From positions 1 to 63,787 of the forward strand of contig NZ_QGMX01000012.1 in assembly GCF_003336745.1 (NCBI RefSeq): 63,787 nt of DNA. Direction: 5' to 3'. Below the pieces are notes generated by a model. The model had not been told where the DNA came from, searched no databases, and was given only the letters and a program-made list of their open reading frames with translations. Shown here one piece after another: positions 41,721 to 49,009 of this stretch (the stretch's first letter is position 1; each line of letters starts with the position of its first letter). Both the position numbers and the translations under genes were made by a program. The stretch is from Thermus caldifontis. GTDB lineage: Bacteria > Deinococcota > Deinococci > Deinococcales > Thermaceae.

Positions 41721-42089
41721 CTAGAGGATGTTGTTGCAGGCGGCGGGCAGGCTTTCGCTGGTAGTGATGAACATCTTGGCGAAGTAGGGTGCCGCTGCGA
41801 CGATGATGCCCCCTACGCCGGCCCCAATCATGAGGGGCATGGCGTTGCGCCCCCCGATGGCCAGGGAGATGCCCCCGATAGCGAACATGAGCACGATGAT
41901 CCCCAGACCTACAGGCCCCTTCAGGTACCTGATGATGGTGCAAAGGGCGGCGGTCACGTTGTTGAACGCCTGGTCGGCCTGGGCGTGGGCCACGCCAGAC
42001 AGGAGCACCACGCTGGCCAGGAGGGCCAGCACCAAGAACCTGCCGTGCTCGGAACCGAAAAACGCCTTGATCCGTGCCAGTACAGCCAT
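41721..42089 (-). CDS. VirB2/TrbC-like pilin
   Basis: 122 residues: a long N-terminal signal ending GVAHAQA, then two hydrophobic segments (LGIIVLMFAIGGISLAIGG and LMIGAGVGGIIVAAAPYF) joined by a short loop. This is the usual VirB2/TrbC pro-pilin plan. GGAGGTAATGTAGCA precedes the ATG. First gene of the VirB operon. Confidence 0.85.
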   Translation of the reverse strand: MAVLARIKAFFGSEHGRFLVLALLASVVLLSGVAHAQADQAFNNVTAALCTIIRYLKGPVGLGIIVLMFAIGGISLAIGGRNAMPLMIGAGVGGIIVAAAPYFAKMFITTSESLPAACNNIL

Positions 42090-42251
42090 TGCTACATTAC
42101 CTCCGTAGGCAACCTTGGGAAACTTGAGTCTTTAGCCTTGGACCCGAACGTCTTGGGCCGATATGGGTTTCGCTTCCCACTCCCACCTCCTTTCCGCCTC
42201 ATACGGCTATCACTATAGCATATTGGCCACACTATATGGCAACATAGAGGC
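42090..42251. promoter_or_regulatory. Divergent control region of the VirB operon and VirB10 gene
   Basis: No convincing gene. On the minus strand TATAGT (42212-42217) lies 19 bases from TTGCCA (42237-42242), a weak promoter for the pilin operon with a leader of about 115 bases. On the plus strand TATATGG lies about ten bases before the VirB10 ATG. TTGCCA...TGGCCAA forms an imperfect dyad between them. A short frame (minus, from 42202, MRRKGGGSGKRNPY) could be a leader peptide but lacks support. Confidence 0.45.
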
Positions 42252-43871
42252 ATGCGCCTAGACCCTGCGGTGAGAAAAGAGGCGGAAGCCAAGCTGGGCA
42301 GGCCTATTCCCGAGCCGGATGACCCCGAGTTCTATCGGCTGGTGGACGAGGTCCGCCTATCGGATCCCGAGCTGGCCGAAGCTCTGGAGAAAGGCATCCA
42401 GTTTGAGCAGGTGGTCCCCCCTGAAGAGGAGGTGCGCACGGAGGTCAAGAAGAGGGCCTTCCTGCGGGACCTGAAAAACCGCCTCCTGATGCGTTACGAC
42501 GAGCTTTCCGGGGAGTGGGTCCCCTCGAGGCCCAAGCAGATCGCCCTGGGGGTGCTGGCCCTCATGGGCCTTCCGGTGCTCATGTGGGGCATGAACAACC
42601 TGGGTGGCTCCCCATCCCGTGCCCCGCAAACCCAGGTGGCGGCCCAAGCCCCGAGACAAACCGATTTGCCTAGGCAAGGGGGAGCCGCGGCACCCGGGAT
42701 TTTGCCCAATCCCGATGGGCAAGAGGCAGACCCTTTGCCCGAAGGGCAAACACCTGTGCGGGAGACCCCCCAGGTTCAGCCGGGCGCTCCCGCTGAAGGG
42801 GGGCAAAACGCCCCCCTGGCCGGAACGGATGCCGTGCCTCCTCCCCCTACGCCTGCGGCCACGGGAGAGGTGCCGCCTCCCCCTGCTACCTACTCGGGGG
42901 GGACTCCGCAAGAGGTTGCTCAACCATCCCTCACCGCCTATATCAACACGGGTGGTGCGGCCCAGGCCCTTCCCGCCACGCCTTTGGCGGCCTACGGGCG
43001 TCAGGCGACCCAGTCCCAGGAAGGGCAAGCCCAAGCGGGGATGGGAATAACCCTCGGGACGGGCCAGGTGCAGGCTCCCTCCATGGGGGCCTACCAAGCC
43101 TCCCAGCCCCAGGCCCAAGGCCAGGTGCCTCCCGTGGCCTCCTTTGTGGCCTACAAGCCCAGCCCGTCTCCTTCACCCACGCCTCCTGCGCCTTCCACCC
43201 CAAGCCAGGGGAGTGAGTTGCGCTATTTCCAGGAGGCGATGCCCGAGGTGTTTGGCCAGGGCCAAAGCCCCGGGACCTTAGGAAGCCGGCAAGGGCCCGT
43301 TCCACCCCCCCCCGGGACCCCCACCGTGGGCCAGGCACAAGGGCCTGGGGCTAGTCCGAGCCCCTACAGCCCAGGCGCTCGCCTGAGGGGCCGCTTGGCG
43401 GTCAGGCTGATTGTCCCGGAAGGGGAAGAGGTGCCCGTGGCCGTGGAGGCCGAGGATGGGGCGGTTTTCCTGGGGAAGGCCAAGCTGGCGGCCACCCGCC
43501 GGGTGGAGTTGAGCCTGGACCAGGCGGTCATAGCCGGGAGAACCTACCCCCTGAAGGCCACTGCCCTGGGCCAGGACCGCGCTCAGGGGCTTCCGGCCCA
43601 GGTGCGGGAAGAAGCCCCCAGCCTGGTGGCGGACCTGGTCCGGGGCTCCTTGCGGGGCCTTTCCGATTACGTCAAAGCCCGGAGCCAACAGACCACGGTG
43701 ACCACCACCCCCGGGGGCACGGTGATCCAGCAGGGCCAAAGCGTCCCCCTGGAGATGTACTTGGGGGCTGCAGCGGCAGACCTCTTCAGCGTGCCCCAGG
43801 GGCAAAAGGCCGTGATCCGCATCGCTGAGGTGGCCGAAGGCAGCCCGCTGGAGGTATGGGTCCTGCAATGA
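42252..43871 (+). CDS. VirB10/TrbI-like protein
   Basis: The 539-residue protein has a cytosolic N-terminus (1-90), one membrane helix near 95-112 (IALGVLALMGLPVLMW), a very long Pro/Gln/Ala-rich periplasmic stretch (115-375), and a C-terminal beta domain whose pattern (RLRGRLAVRLIVPEGEEVPVA, GKAKLAATRRVELSLDQAVI, GRTYPLKATAL) matches VirB10/TrbI/TraB. It would link inner and outer membranes and sense ATPase state. Transcribed divergently from VirB2. Confidence 0.82.
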   Translation: MRLDPAVRKEAEAKLGRPIPEPDDPEFYRLVDEVRLSDPELAEALEKGIQFEQVVPPEEEVRTEVKKRAFLRDLKNRLLMRYDELSGEWVPSRPKQIALGVLALMGLPVLMWGMNNLGGSPSRAPQTQVAAQAPRQTDLPRQGGAAAPGILPNPDGQEADPLPEGQTPVRETPQVQPGAPAEGGQNAPLAGTDAVPPPPTPAATGEVPPPPATYSGGTPQEVAQPSLTAYINTGGAAQALPATPLAAYGRQATQSQEGQAQAGMGITLGTGQVQAPSMGAYQASQPQAQGQVPPVASFVAYKPSPSPSPTPPAPSTPSQGSELRYFQEAMPEVFGQGQSPGTLGSRQGPVPPPPGTPTVGQAQGPGASPSPYSPGARLRGRLAVRLIVPEGEEVPVAVEAEDGAVFLGKAKLAATRRVELSLDQAVIAGRTYPLKATALGQDRAQGLPAQVREEAPSLVADLVRGSLRGLSDYVKARSQQTTVTTTPGGTVIQQGQSVPLEMYLGAAAADLFSVPQGQKAVIRIAEVAEGSPLEVWVLQ

Positions 43872-44359
43872 GCCTGACACTTTTCGAGTTGGACGGGGTG
43901 TGGACCTCGGGACAGGTGGAGCGGTGGGGCCTCGAGGTGCCCTCCTCCGCCCGGGTGGTGGAGGGTTACCTGGGCCTCACCCACTACCAAAAATCCCGCC
44001 CGGTGCGCTTTTTCGTGAAGGAAAGCCTGATCCACCTGCCCTTGACCACCCTGCGCCACTTGGCGGGGGTGGCGGAAATGCGCCTCCTCCTGGGGGTGGA
44101 TCCCCCCTTCTGGCGCGTCTTCCACCGCCAGGTCCACCCCGTGGAGGAACCGGATGCCGTGTGGTTTACCCCTAACGGTCCGGTGGCGGTGGAGTACGAC
44201 GTGGGTAGCTACTCCCGAGGCAGGGTGCGCGCCAAGGCGGTGGCCTTCGCCACCCGGTATGTGGGGCAGGTGTGGGGCACGCCGGCAAAGGAAAGGGCGA
44301 GGACCCTGGTGCTCCTCCTACCAAGGGGCACCAGGGTCCTCCAGGCCGTTTGGGCGTAG
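43868..44359 (+). CDS. Nuclease-fold-like protein, candidate relaxase-type gene
   Basis: ATG at 43868 overlaps the VirB10 stop. The 163-residue protein has PVAVEYDVGSYSRGRVRAKAVAFATRY, resembling the VAIEvD...K...Y core of the replication-relaxation (Replic_Relax) family, which adopts an endonuclease-like fold. No HUH or MOB motif was found anywhere in the window, so this is the best, still weak, candidate for a DNA-processing transfer protein. Confidence 0.45.
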   Translation: MSLTLFELDGVWTSGQVERWGLEVPSSARVVEGYLGLTHYQKSRPVRFFVKESLIHLPLTTLRHLAGVAEMRLLLGVDPPFWRVFHRQVHPVEEPDAVWFTPNGPVAVEYDVGSYSRGRVRAKAVAFATRYVGQVWGTPAKERARTLVLLLPRGTRVLQAVWA

Positions 44360-44367
44360 TACGCCTC

Positions 44368-44709
44368 CTACTGCCCCCCACACGAAAGCCCCTTCACCGG
44401 CCGCTCATCCGGCCTCGGGGTGTAGGGTGGCGGAGGCCCCCGGAAGGTGCAGGCGCCATACCCTCCGGTGAGCTGGCGGATCAGGGGGTAAAAGGCCGCC
44501 GTGTACTCTCCCCGGCCATTGGGGATGGGGGCCAGGAGCCCCGCCAATAGCAGCAGGGCGATGAGGCTCCACTTGGCCCGCCTCAGATCCCCCATCACCA
44601 CCCGGTAGCCCAGGAGGACCACCGCCAGGACCACGGCGGCCAGGACAAAGCCCACCTTGGGGGTTAAGGCGCAAACTATCCGGGTAACCGCACAAAGGAC
44701 CTCGGTCAT
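44368..44709 (-). CDS. Membrane protein of the transfer region
   Basis: 113 residues with two hydrophobic helices (VGFVLAAVVLAVVLLGY; WSLIALLLLAGLLAPI) and a cysteine-containing exported tail. Overlaps the upstream stop by four bases. No family; a small inner-membrane component. Confidence 0.55.
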   Translation of the reverse strand: MTEVLCAVTRIVCALTPKVGFVLAAVVLAVVLLGYRVVMGDLRRAKWSLIALLLLAGLLAPIPNGRGEYTAAFYPLIRQLTGGYGACTFRGPPPPYTPRPDERPVKGLSCGGQ

Positions 44710-44924
44710 GGCAGAAGGTGCAGGCCCCTTAGCAGGGCCTCTGCGGCGAAAGCGATGGCGCTGCCCACACCGGTGGCGATCAGGTAACCAATCCCCCGCT
44801 CCCTTTCCCCGATGGCGATAAGGATGCCCCCAAGGAGAATGCCGAAGGTGGCTATGGCAAGCAGGAACTCCCTTGTGGGGCGGAAGGAGGCCACCAGATC
44901 CGCCATCACCTCAACGACTCCCAA
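44706..44924 (-). CDS. Small membrane protein
   Basis: 72 residues, two hydrophobic helices with a central GERERG turn, resembling a pilin-like hairpin. Starts at 44924 or 44906; both overlap the upstream gene. Unknown. Confidence 0.5.
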   Translation of the reverse strand: MGVVEVMADLVASFRPTREFLLAIATFGILLGGILIAIGERERGIGYLIATGVGSAIAFAAEALLRGLHLLP

Positions 44925-45396
44925 GGGGCACCTCCTGAAGCTCCACCCTCCGCCCCCGGCGGACCGGGCCTTGTCCCTCGGGCACCAGAATCACGATGCG
45001 GCTGGCGCTGGCCTCCAGGGGGTCCTTGGGTTGGGGGCGGCTTCCCCTACGCACTCCCCCTAGGACCAGGACCCGCTCCCCATTCCCCTCCAAAAGCGCC
45101 TTGGCCCGGTCCCGGTCGTACCTCACCACCCGGTAGCCCTCCTGGACCATCCCCTCCACGTACCGCCTGACCAACAGGGCATTCTCCAGAGCAGAAGGCC
45201 TTGGCGTATAGTAGCGGGTCTTGCCCAGGAGTACCCGTCCCCGCCCGGCGGGAACCAGCACGCCTCCCAGGCGGGTCCCCACCACCTTCAGGATGCCCTC
45301 CTCGAGGGCCCTGGAAACCGTGGGCTCCCCGTAGCGGGCCAGGGCCTCTCCCAGGGTGTAGGGGCCTTCCTGCCAGATACGAAGGAGCTCTACCAT
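44911..45396 (-). CDS. Winged-helix-like protein
   Basis: 161 residues; the first 55 (LLRIWQEGPYTLGEALARYGEPTVSRALEEGIL) look like a winged helix followed by a RYYTPRPSALENALLVRRYVEG helix, and the tail is basic. The arrangement recalls the N-terminal part of replication-relaxation proteins. A DNA-processing or regulatory role is inferred. It follows the VirB9-like gene by nine bases. Confidence 0.55.
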   Translation of the reverse strand: MVELLRIWQEGPYTLGEALARYGEPTVSRALEEGILKVVGTRLGGVLVPAGRGRVLLGKTRYYTPRPSALENALLVRRYVEGMVQEGYRVVRYDRDRAKALLEGNGERVLVLGGVRRGSRPQPKDPLEASASRIVILVPEGQGPVRRGRRVELQEVPLGSR

Positions 45397-45405
45397 CCCC
45401 GCCTC

Positions 45406-46221
45406 CTAAGGCGACTGGATCTCCAGGGTCTTGCCCAGGAGGGAGCGCTCCAAGAGGAAGGTGCGCCCAGGCCCAAGCTCCACCCCCCGCCACCGGAGGA
45501 GAAGTTCTCCCGGCCTGGCCCCGCTCACAACGATTACCCCGCTTTGTCCCTCGCCGGGCCTCAGAACCGCCTTCAAGGGGTCCCGCCGCACGGAAAAGGC
45601 CAGAGGGCGTCCCTCCTGGAGGACTTGCAGATCGTTCAGGGCAAAGCTCACGGGGTTTTTCCCCCGGTTCTCCAGGCTGAAAAAGATGCTCACCTTCCCG
45701 GAAGCGTCGGTGGGGGCTTCCACCGTGGTGGTGAAACGCACATCCAACGGGGATGGGCTGGGGGCTTGGGTGGACGGGGCACTGGAAGGGGCACTGGAAG
45801 GCGGCGGGCCCGAGGGCTCCCGGCTTGGGGCGTAGGTGCCCCCCTGGGTCCGCTTCAGAAGGATCTGGTAGCGCCTGGGGTACTCCCCAGGGGAGATCCG
45901 CACGGTGAAGAGGAGGGTCCTCCCCCCCACCTCCACCACCAGGTCGGTCATCCCGCTCTTCACGGGCACCGCTCCCGTGGCCGTGCCCACCAGGCCAGCG
46001 GAAAGGAGTAGCCTGGGACCCCCGCCTTCAATGCGCAAAAGCTCGCGCTTGGCACTGAAGGCGGCATCCACCTGGTCCCAGAAATCCAGCACCGTGGTGA
46101 AGCCAGGGCTTACCTCTATGAGCCCTGGCTTCTGGACCAGGTCCTCAGCGTAGTAGGTCTTGAGGACCACCTGGGCTTGGGCCGAGAGAAACAAGGCCAT
46201 GGCGATAAGGGTGTACCTCAT
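45406..46221 (-). CDS. Exported protein, possible VirB9/TraK analogue
   Basis: GAGGGTGT precedes the ATG. The 271-residue protein has a signal peptide ending SAQAQ. Its N-terminal half (IEVSPGFTTVLDFWDQVDAAF ... TDLVVEVGGRTLLFTVRISPG) has the strand pattern of the VirB9/TraK N-terminal domain; a Pro/Ser linker near 135-160 precedes a beta C-terminal domain with ENRGKNPVSFALNDLQV. Sequence similarity is faint, so the call rests on pattern plus context. Confidence 0.6.
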   Translation of the reverse strand: MRYTLIAMALFLSAQAQVVLKTYYAEDLVQKPGLIEVSPGFTTVLDFWDQVDAAFSAKRELLRIEGGGPRLLLSAGLVGTATGAVPVKSGMTDLVVEVGGRTLLFTVRISPGEYPRRYQILLKRTQGGTYAPSREPSGPPPSSAPSSAPSTQAPSPSPLDVRFTTTVEAPTDASGKVSIFFSLENRGKNPVSFALNDLQVLQEGRPLAFSVRRDPLKAVLRPGEGQSGVIVVSGARPGELLLRWRGVELGPGRTFLLERSLLGKTLEIQSP

Positions 46222-46232
46222 ACACCCTCATG

Positions 46233-46271
46233 TTGCCACATCTAGCCTTTCACCGCAACACCATGTGGCAA
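46233..46271. promoter_or_regulatory. TTGCCACAT inverted repeat
   Basis: TTGCCACAT (46233-46241) and its reverse complement ATGTGGCAA (46263-46271), 21 bases apart, straddle the start region of the VirB9-like gene. TGGCAA half-sites also occur at 22130, 42237, 51739 and 52432. A regulator-binding site is likely. Confidence 0.5.
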
Positions 46272-47147
46272 ACCTAGCCACAGCCTCACCCCCAAGGGGA
46301 CCAGGGTGGCCAGGGAAAGCCAAGGATAGGGGGATAGCAGGACCAGGGGGAAGAGGAGGGCCACCCCCCAAAGGGCATCGGCCCAGGCCACCAGGTAGAG
46401 GAGGGCGGCCTGTCCGTAGGGCAGGGGGCGGTAGAGGGAAAGGGCTCCGTACAGACCCGGCAACAGGACCCAGGCCAGGCCCCCGGCCAGGGCCACGTGG
46501 GGTGGGAACCCATAGACGCCCCCCACGAAGGCCAGGGCCAGGAGGCCCCACAGGACCCGCCCGAAGCCGGCCATCCACTCCTCGGAGGCCCCACCTTGCC
46601 TTAGCAACCGGTCCTGCACCGCCACCATCCAAAGGGCCAGGGGAAGCAGCACCGCCCCCCCAGGGAAGAGGAAGGCTACCAGGAGGGGCAGGAGGAGGGC
46701 CACCAGGAGGGCAGAGGTCCACCCCCAAACCCTCTTGGGTAGGGGCGGCGCCTCCACCTTTGGCTCCACCTTTTGGGCCACCCCGCCCTCTTGGGCAGGG
46801 GAAGGGGCTTTCGGGACCCTCGGGCTCACCCTAGGCGGCTCCCCCGTGCATCCTCCCTCCAGGAACTCCTTCAAAGCCTGCACCTCTTGGGGGCTCAGGA
46901 CGCGGGGAAGGCCGGAGAGATGCCCCTCGAGGCTCGCCACGTGCAAGACCCCGTGTCGGTAGCCGCTCCCCTTGCCCACCACCAGGGGCACCACGGGCAC
47001 CCTCAGGCGCCCGTACAGCTCCCGGCCCAGGGCGTTTGCCGCGTCTGCGTCGCTTCCGAGGGCAAACACCCCCACCTCGCTCACCACCACATGCCCGTTT
47101 TCCCATGGCAGCAGGTGGATCTCCATTGTCCCCATTAAAGCACTCAT
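46242..47147 (-). CDS. Membrane protein with soluble N-terminal domain
   Basis: The 301-residue protein has a soluble alpha/beta domain (1-95), a proline-rich linker, then five to six membrane helices (from about 145). The ATG overlaps the primase stop (ATGA). It has no motif known to me. Coupled to the primase, it may be a membrane anchor of DNA processing (inference). Confidence 0.55.
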   Translation of the reverse strand: MSALMGTMEIHLLPWENGHVVVSEVGVFALGSDADAANALGRELYGRLRVPVVPLVVGKGSGYRHGVLHVASLEGHLSGLPRVLSPQEVQALKEFLEGGCTGEPPRVSPRVPKAPSPAQEGGVAQKVEPKVEAPPLPKRVWGWTSALLVALLLPLLVAFLFPGGAVLLPLALWMVAVQDRLLRQGGASEEWMAGFGRVLWGLLALAFVGGVYGFPPHVALAGGLAWVLLPGLYGALSLYRPLPYGQAALLYLVAWADALWGVALLFPLVLLSPYPWLSLATLVPLGVRLWLGLPHGVAVKG

Positions 47148-48082
47148 TCAAACTCCTCCTTGGTCAAAAGGGCCTCCCCTACCCTGGCCAGCACCTCCTT
47201 CCGCAAGGCCTCCCGCCCCCGGGCATGGGCCACCTCACACGCATCCCCGCCCTCCAAGGGGGAAAGGATGGCACCCCCCAGCTCCTCTCGCCAACGCCCT
47301 GCCGCCTTTTCCCCTGCCTCGTCCCCGTCCAGGAGCAGGAAGATGGGCCGGCCATCGGGACTGGGCAGGGTACCGTTCACCCCAGCCACGCCCACCACGT
47401 CCAGGACATCCCCCACCGCCAGGTAGAGGGCTACGGCGTTGAGCTCGCCCTCCACCACCAGCACCCCCTTCTTTTGCCCATAACCTGGGCCGTACCAGGG
47501 CGGGGTGCCGCTGCCCCTTTGCAGGTAGCGGTAGCGTTGCCCCTCCCGAGGGCGCAAATGGCGCACCTTCACCGCCACCACCTCCCCTTGGGGGCCATAG
47601 ATGGGCAGGTACAGGTCCCCTTCTGGAGAGAGGCCCATGCCCAGGATCACCGCCTCCCGCAGGCTGATCCCCCTCCCCTGCAGCACCTCGGGCAAGTGCG
47701 GGCAAGCCCTAAGCCGCTGCTGGGCTTCCCGAAGGAGGTGCTCCGTGTTCTGCCCGCTACCCTGCCGCTTCCGGGGTACCGAGGCCTTCTCCCTGGGTAG
47801 CTCGGGTAGCGCCCTCTCCCCCAGAAGGATGGCCACTGCCTCCGCTTTGCTGAGCCCGGCGGCCAGGAGGAGGTGGTAGGCGTTGCCGCTTTCCCCCGTG
47901 GCGTGGTCCCGGAAGAACCACACCCCCCTCGCCCGGAAGAGGCTAAGCGACGGATGCCGGTCCCCCCGCCACACCGCCCGGTACAGTCCGGGCCTCCCAG
48001 GCCGGGCCCCAGATTCGGGCCAAAGCCTGGCCACCAGCTCAGGCAGGTCTATGGCTTCGATGGCCTTGGTGAGCTCGTCCAC
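47144..48082 (-). CDS. TOPRIM-domain primase-like protein
   Basis: A GTG at 48082 gives 312 residues. An N-terminal phage-primase-like part (FRDHATGESGNAYHLLL ... GLSKAEAVAILLGE) lacks the zinc cysteines of DnaG. A TOPRIM domain follows with GVLVVEGELNAVALYL (catalytic Glu) and IFLLLDGDEAGEKAAGRW (DxD). It could prime the complementary strand after conjugative transfer or initiate replication. A TTAGCTA element lies 14 bases before the start. It is translated with the membrane protein that overlaps its stop. Confidence 0.85.
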   Translation of the reverse strand: MDELTKAIEAIDLPELVARLWPESGARPGRPGLYRAVWRGDRHPSLSLFRARGVWFFRDHATGESGNAYHLLLAAGLSKAEAVAILLGERALPELPREKASVPRKRQGSGQNTEHLLREAQQRLRACPHLPEVLQGRGISLREAVILGMGLSPEGDLYLPIYGPQGEVVAVKVRHLRPREGQRYRYLQRGSGTPPWYGPGYGQKKGVLVVEGELNAVALYLAVGDVLDVVGVAGVNGTLPSPDGRPIFLLLDGDEAGEKAAGRWREELGGAILSPLEGGDACEVAHARGREALRKEVLARVGEALLTKEEFE

Positions 48083-48094
48083 GGTCCCCCCCCA

Positions 48095-48106
48095 TGTAGC
48101 TAAGAC
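48095..48106. promoter_or_regulatory. TTAGCTA element before the primase
   Basis: TGTAGCTAAGAC on the plus strand, 13 bases upstream of the primase GTG, is identical to the right arm of the inverted repeat at 21864. Confidence 0.5.
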
Positions 48107-48146
48107 AGGGCCCCAGGGAGATGCCCTAGGGCCCCCCTTCGTCCAC

Positions 48147-48162
48147 GGGGCCTTTTGGCCCC
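48147..48162 (-). promoter_or_regulatory. Array-type hairpin before the primase
   Basis: GGGGCC-TTTT-GGCCCC lies seven bases past the 48169 stop. It is of the same form as the hairpins of the small-gene array 27 kb away. Confidence 0.5.
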
Positions 48163-48168
48163 CCTGCT

Positions 48169-48531
48169 CTAAAAGGCTTCGGGGTCCAATAGCGCTTCCA
48201 GCAGGATGCCCAGGTGCCCCCGCTGCAGCCGTACCCACACCATAGGGCCTATCTCGTCCATCACGAAGCGCACTTCGGCTGGGACCTCGGCGGCGGGGCG
48301 TTCCCCGAGCAGGGTGTGGCCGAAGGCGGTGAGCTCCTCCTGGGCGTGGTCAGGGAGGACCACAAAGGGCACCACCGCCGCCTCACCCCCAGACCACAAA
48401 CGGAACTGGCCTGGGGCCAGCTCCAGCGCCTCCCGCAAGGCGGCCAGGTCCACCACCATGGCAAGCCGTTCCTCCTTTGGAGACAGGTGGATCACCGCAT
48501 ACTGGGTTGTCGTTCCCACCATGTGGGCCAT
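48169..48531 (-). CDS. Protein of unknown function between primase and tmRNA
   Basis: 120 residues, soluble, alpha/beta, beginning MAHMVGTTTQYAVIHLSPKEERLA. There is no Shine-Dalgarno. Two CTGTAAGCC copies lie just upstream. No family recognised. It lies after the tmRNA terminator, so has its own promoter. Confidence 0.55.
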   Translation of the reverse strand: MAHMVGTTTQYAVIHLSPKEERLAMVVDLAALREALELAPGQFRLWSGGEAAVVPFVVLPDHAQEELTAFGHTLLGERPAAEVPAEVRFVMDEIGPMVWVRLQRGHLGILLEALLDPEAF

Positions 48532-48585
48532 GGTAGGGGTCGAGGCTTACAGCGGCTTACAGAGCAGTCGCCGGATTAACAGCAC

Positions 48586-48617
48586 TTGGGGGCCGGGTCT
48601 TGCCCAGCCCCCAAAGC
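48586..48617 (-). terminator. Terminator of the tmRNA gene
   Basis: TTGGGGGC-CGGG ... CCCA-GCCCCCAA forms a stem two bases after the tmRNA CCA end; on the minus strand it is followed by GTGCTGTTAATC. The T tract is weak. Confidence 0.65.
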
Positions 48618-48618
48618 T

Positions 48619-48961
48619 TGGTGGAGGTGGGGGGAGTCGAACCCCCGTCCGAAAGTCCCTGCGGCAGGCCTCTACGTGCGTAGTCCGTGTTTTGGGTGTC
48701 CCCCTGGCTTAGCCCACGGACAGGCGGCCAAGGGTAAGCCCCGCTGGTTTTCGCCTTGGGTTACGGGGCTTAGCCAAGGCTAGCCGGTCTTGTGTCCCCG
48801 CTACCGTGAGCCACCGGCAGGGCTACCGGGCAGGGTTGCGGTCTTAAGCCGCAAGAGCAAGCTGCTTGTTGGCAGTTATTCGTTTGCGGGTTTTTACGAG
48901 GCCACCCGCACCTCGGCACGCCACCTGCCCTCGGCGACCCCCGTCGAGACCGTTCACCCCC
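48619..48961 (-). ncRNA. ssrA: tmRNA (ssrA) with variant tag
   Basis: A complete, uninterrupted tmRNA of about 343 bases. The 5' end GGGGGUGAACGGUCUCGACG and the 3' end GACGGGGGUUCGACUCCCCC then CACCUCCACCA form the tRNA-like part, with the G3-U70 pair that marks alanine tRNA. The tag frame reads GCC AAC AAG CAG CTT GCT CTT GCG GCT TAA (48873 down to 48844), so the appended peptide is A+ANKQLALAA. From memory the T. thermophilus chromosomal tag is ANTNYALAA, with the same ACTGCC upstream; three residues differ while LAA is kept. Pseudoknot segments downstream are like those of Thermus. It should rescue stalled ribosomes with SmpB, which is not encoded here. Confidence 0.95.
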
Positions 48962-48995
48962 TTGATCCCATGGGGAATAGGACCCCTCTGGTAGG

Positions 48996-49001
48996 TATCA
49001 T
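48996..49001 (+). promoter_or_regulatory. -10 box of the large regulator gene
   Basis: TATCAT ends nine bases before the ATG at 49010, again suggesting a leaderless transcript. The 48 bases between this gene and the tmRNA 5' end must also contain the tmRNA promoter, which I cannot assign. Confidence 0.4.
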
Positions 49002-49009
49002 GTTACCAT

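Noticed and set aside
42092..42292. Minus-strand 66-residue frame over the divergent promoter
   Set aside because: The upstream part overlaps the VirB10 N-terminus and its promoter; only a shorter leader peptide from 42202 would be possible, without SD support.
48619..48700. tRNA gene at the tmRNA 3' end
   Set aside because: The tRNA-like sequence lacks an anticodon arm and connects to the tag-coding part, so it is tmRNA, not a tRNA.
48619..48961. tmRNA fragment left by integration (att site)
   Set aside because: Integration into ssrA leaves only a 3' piece. Here the 5' half, tag and pseudoknots are all present and pair with the 3' half.
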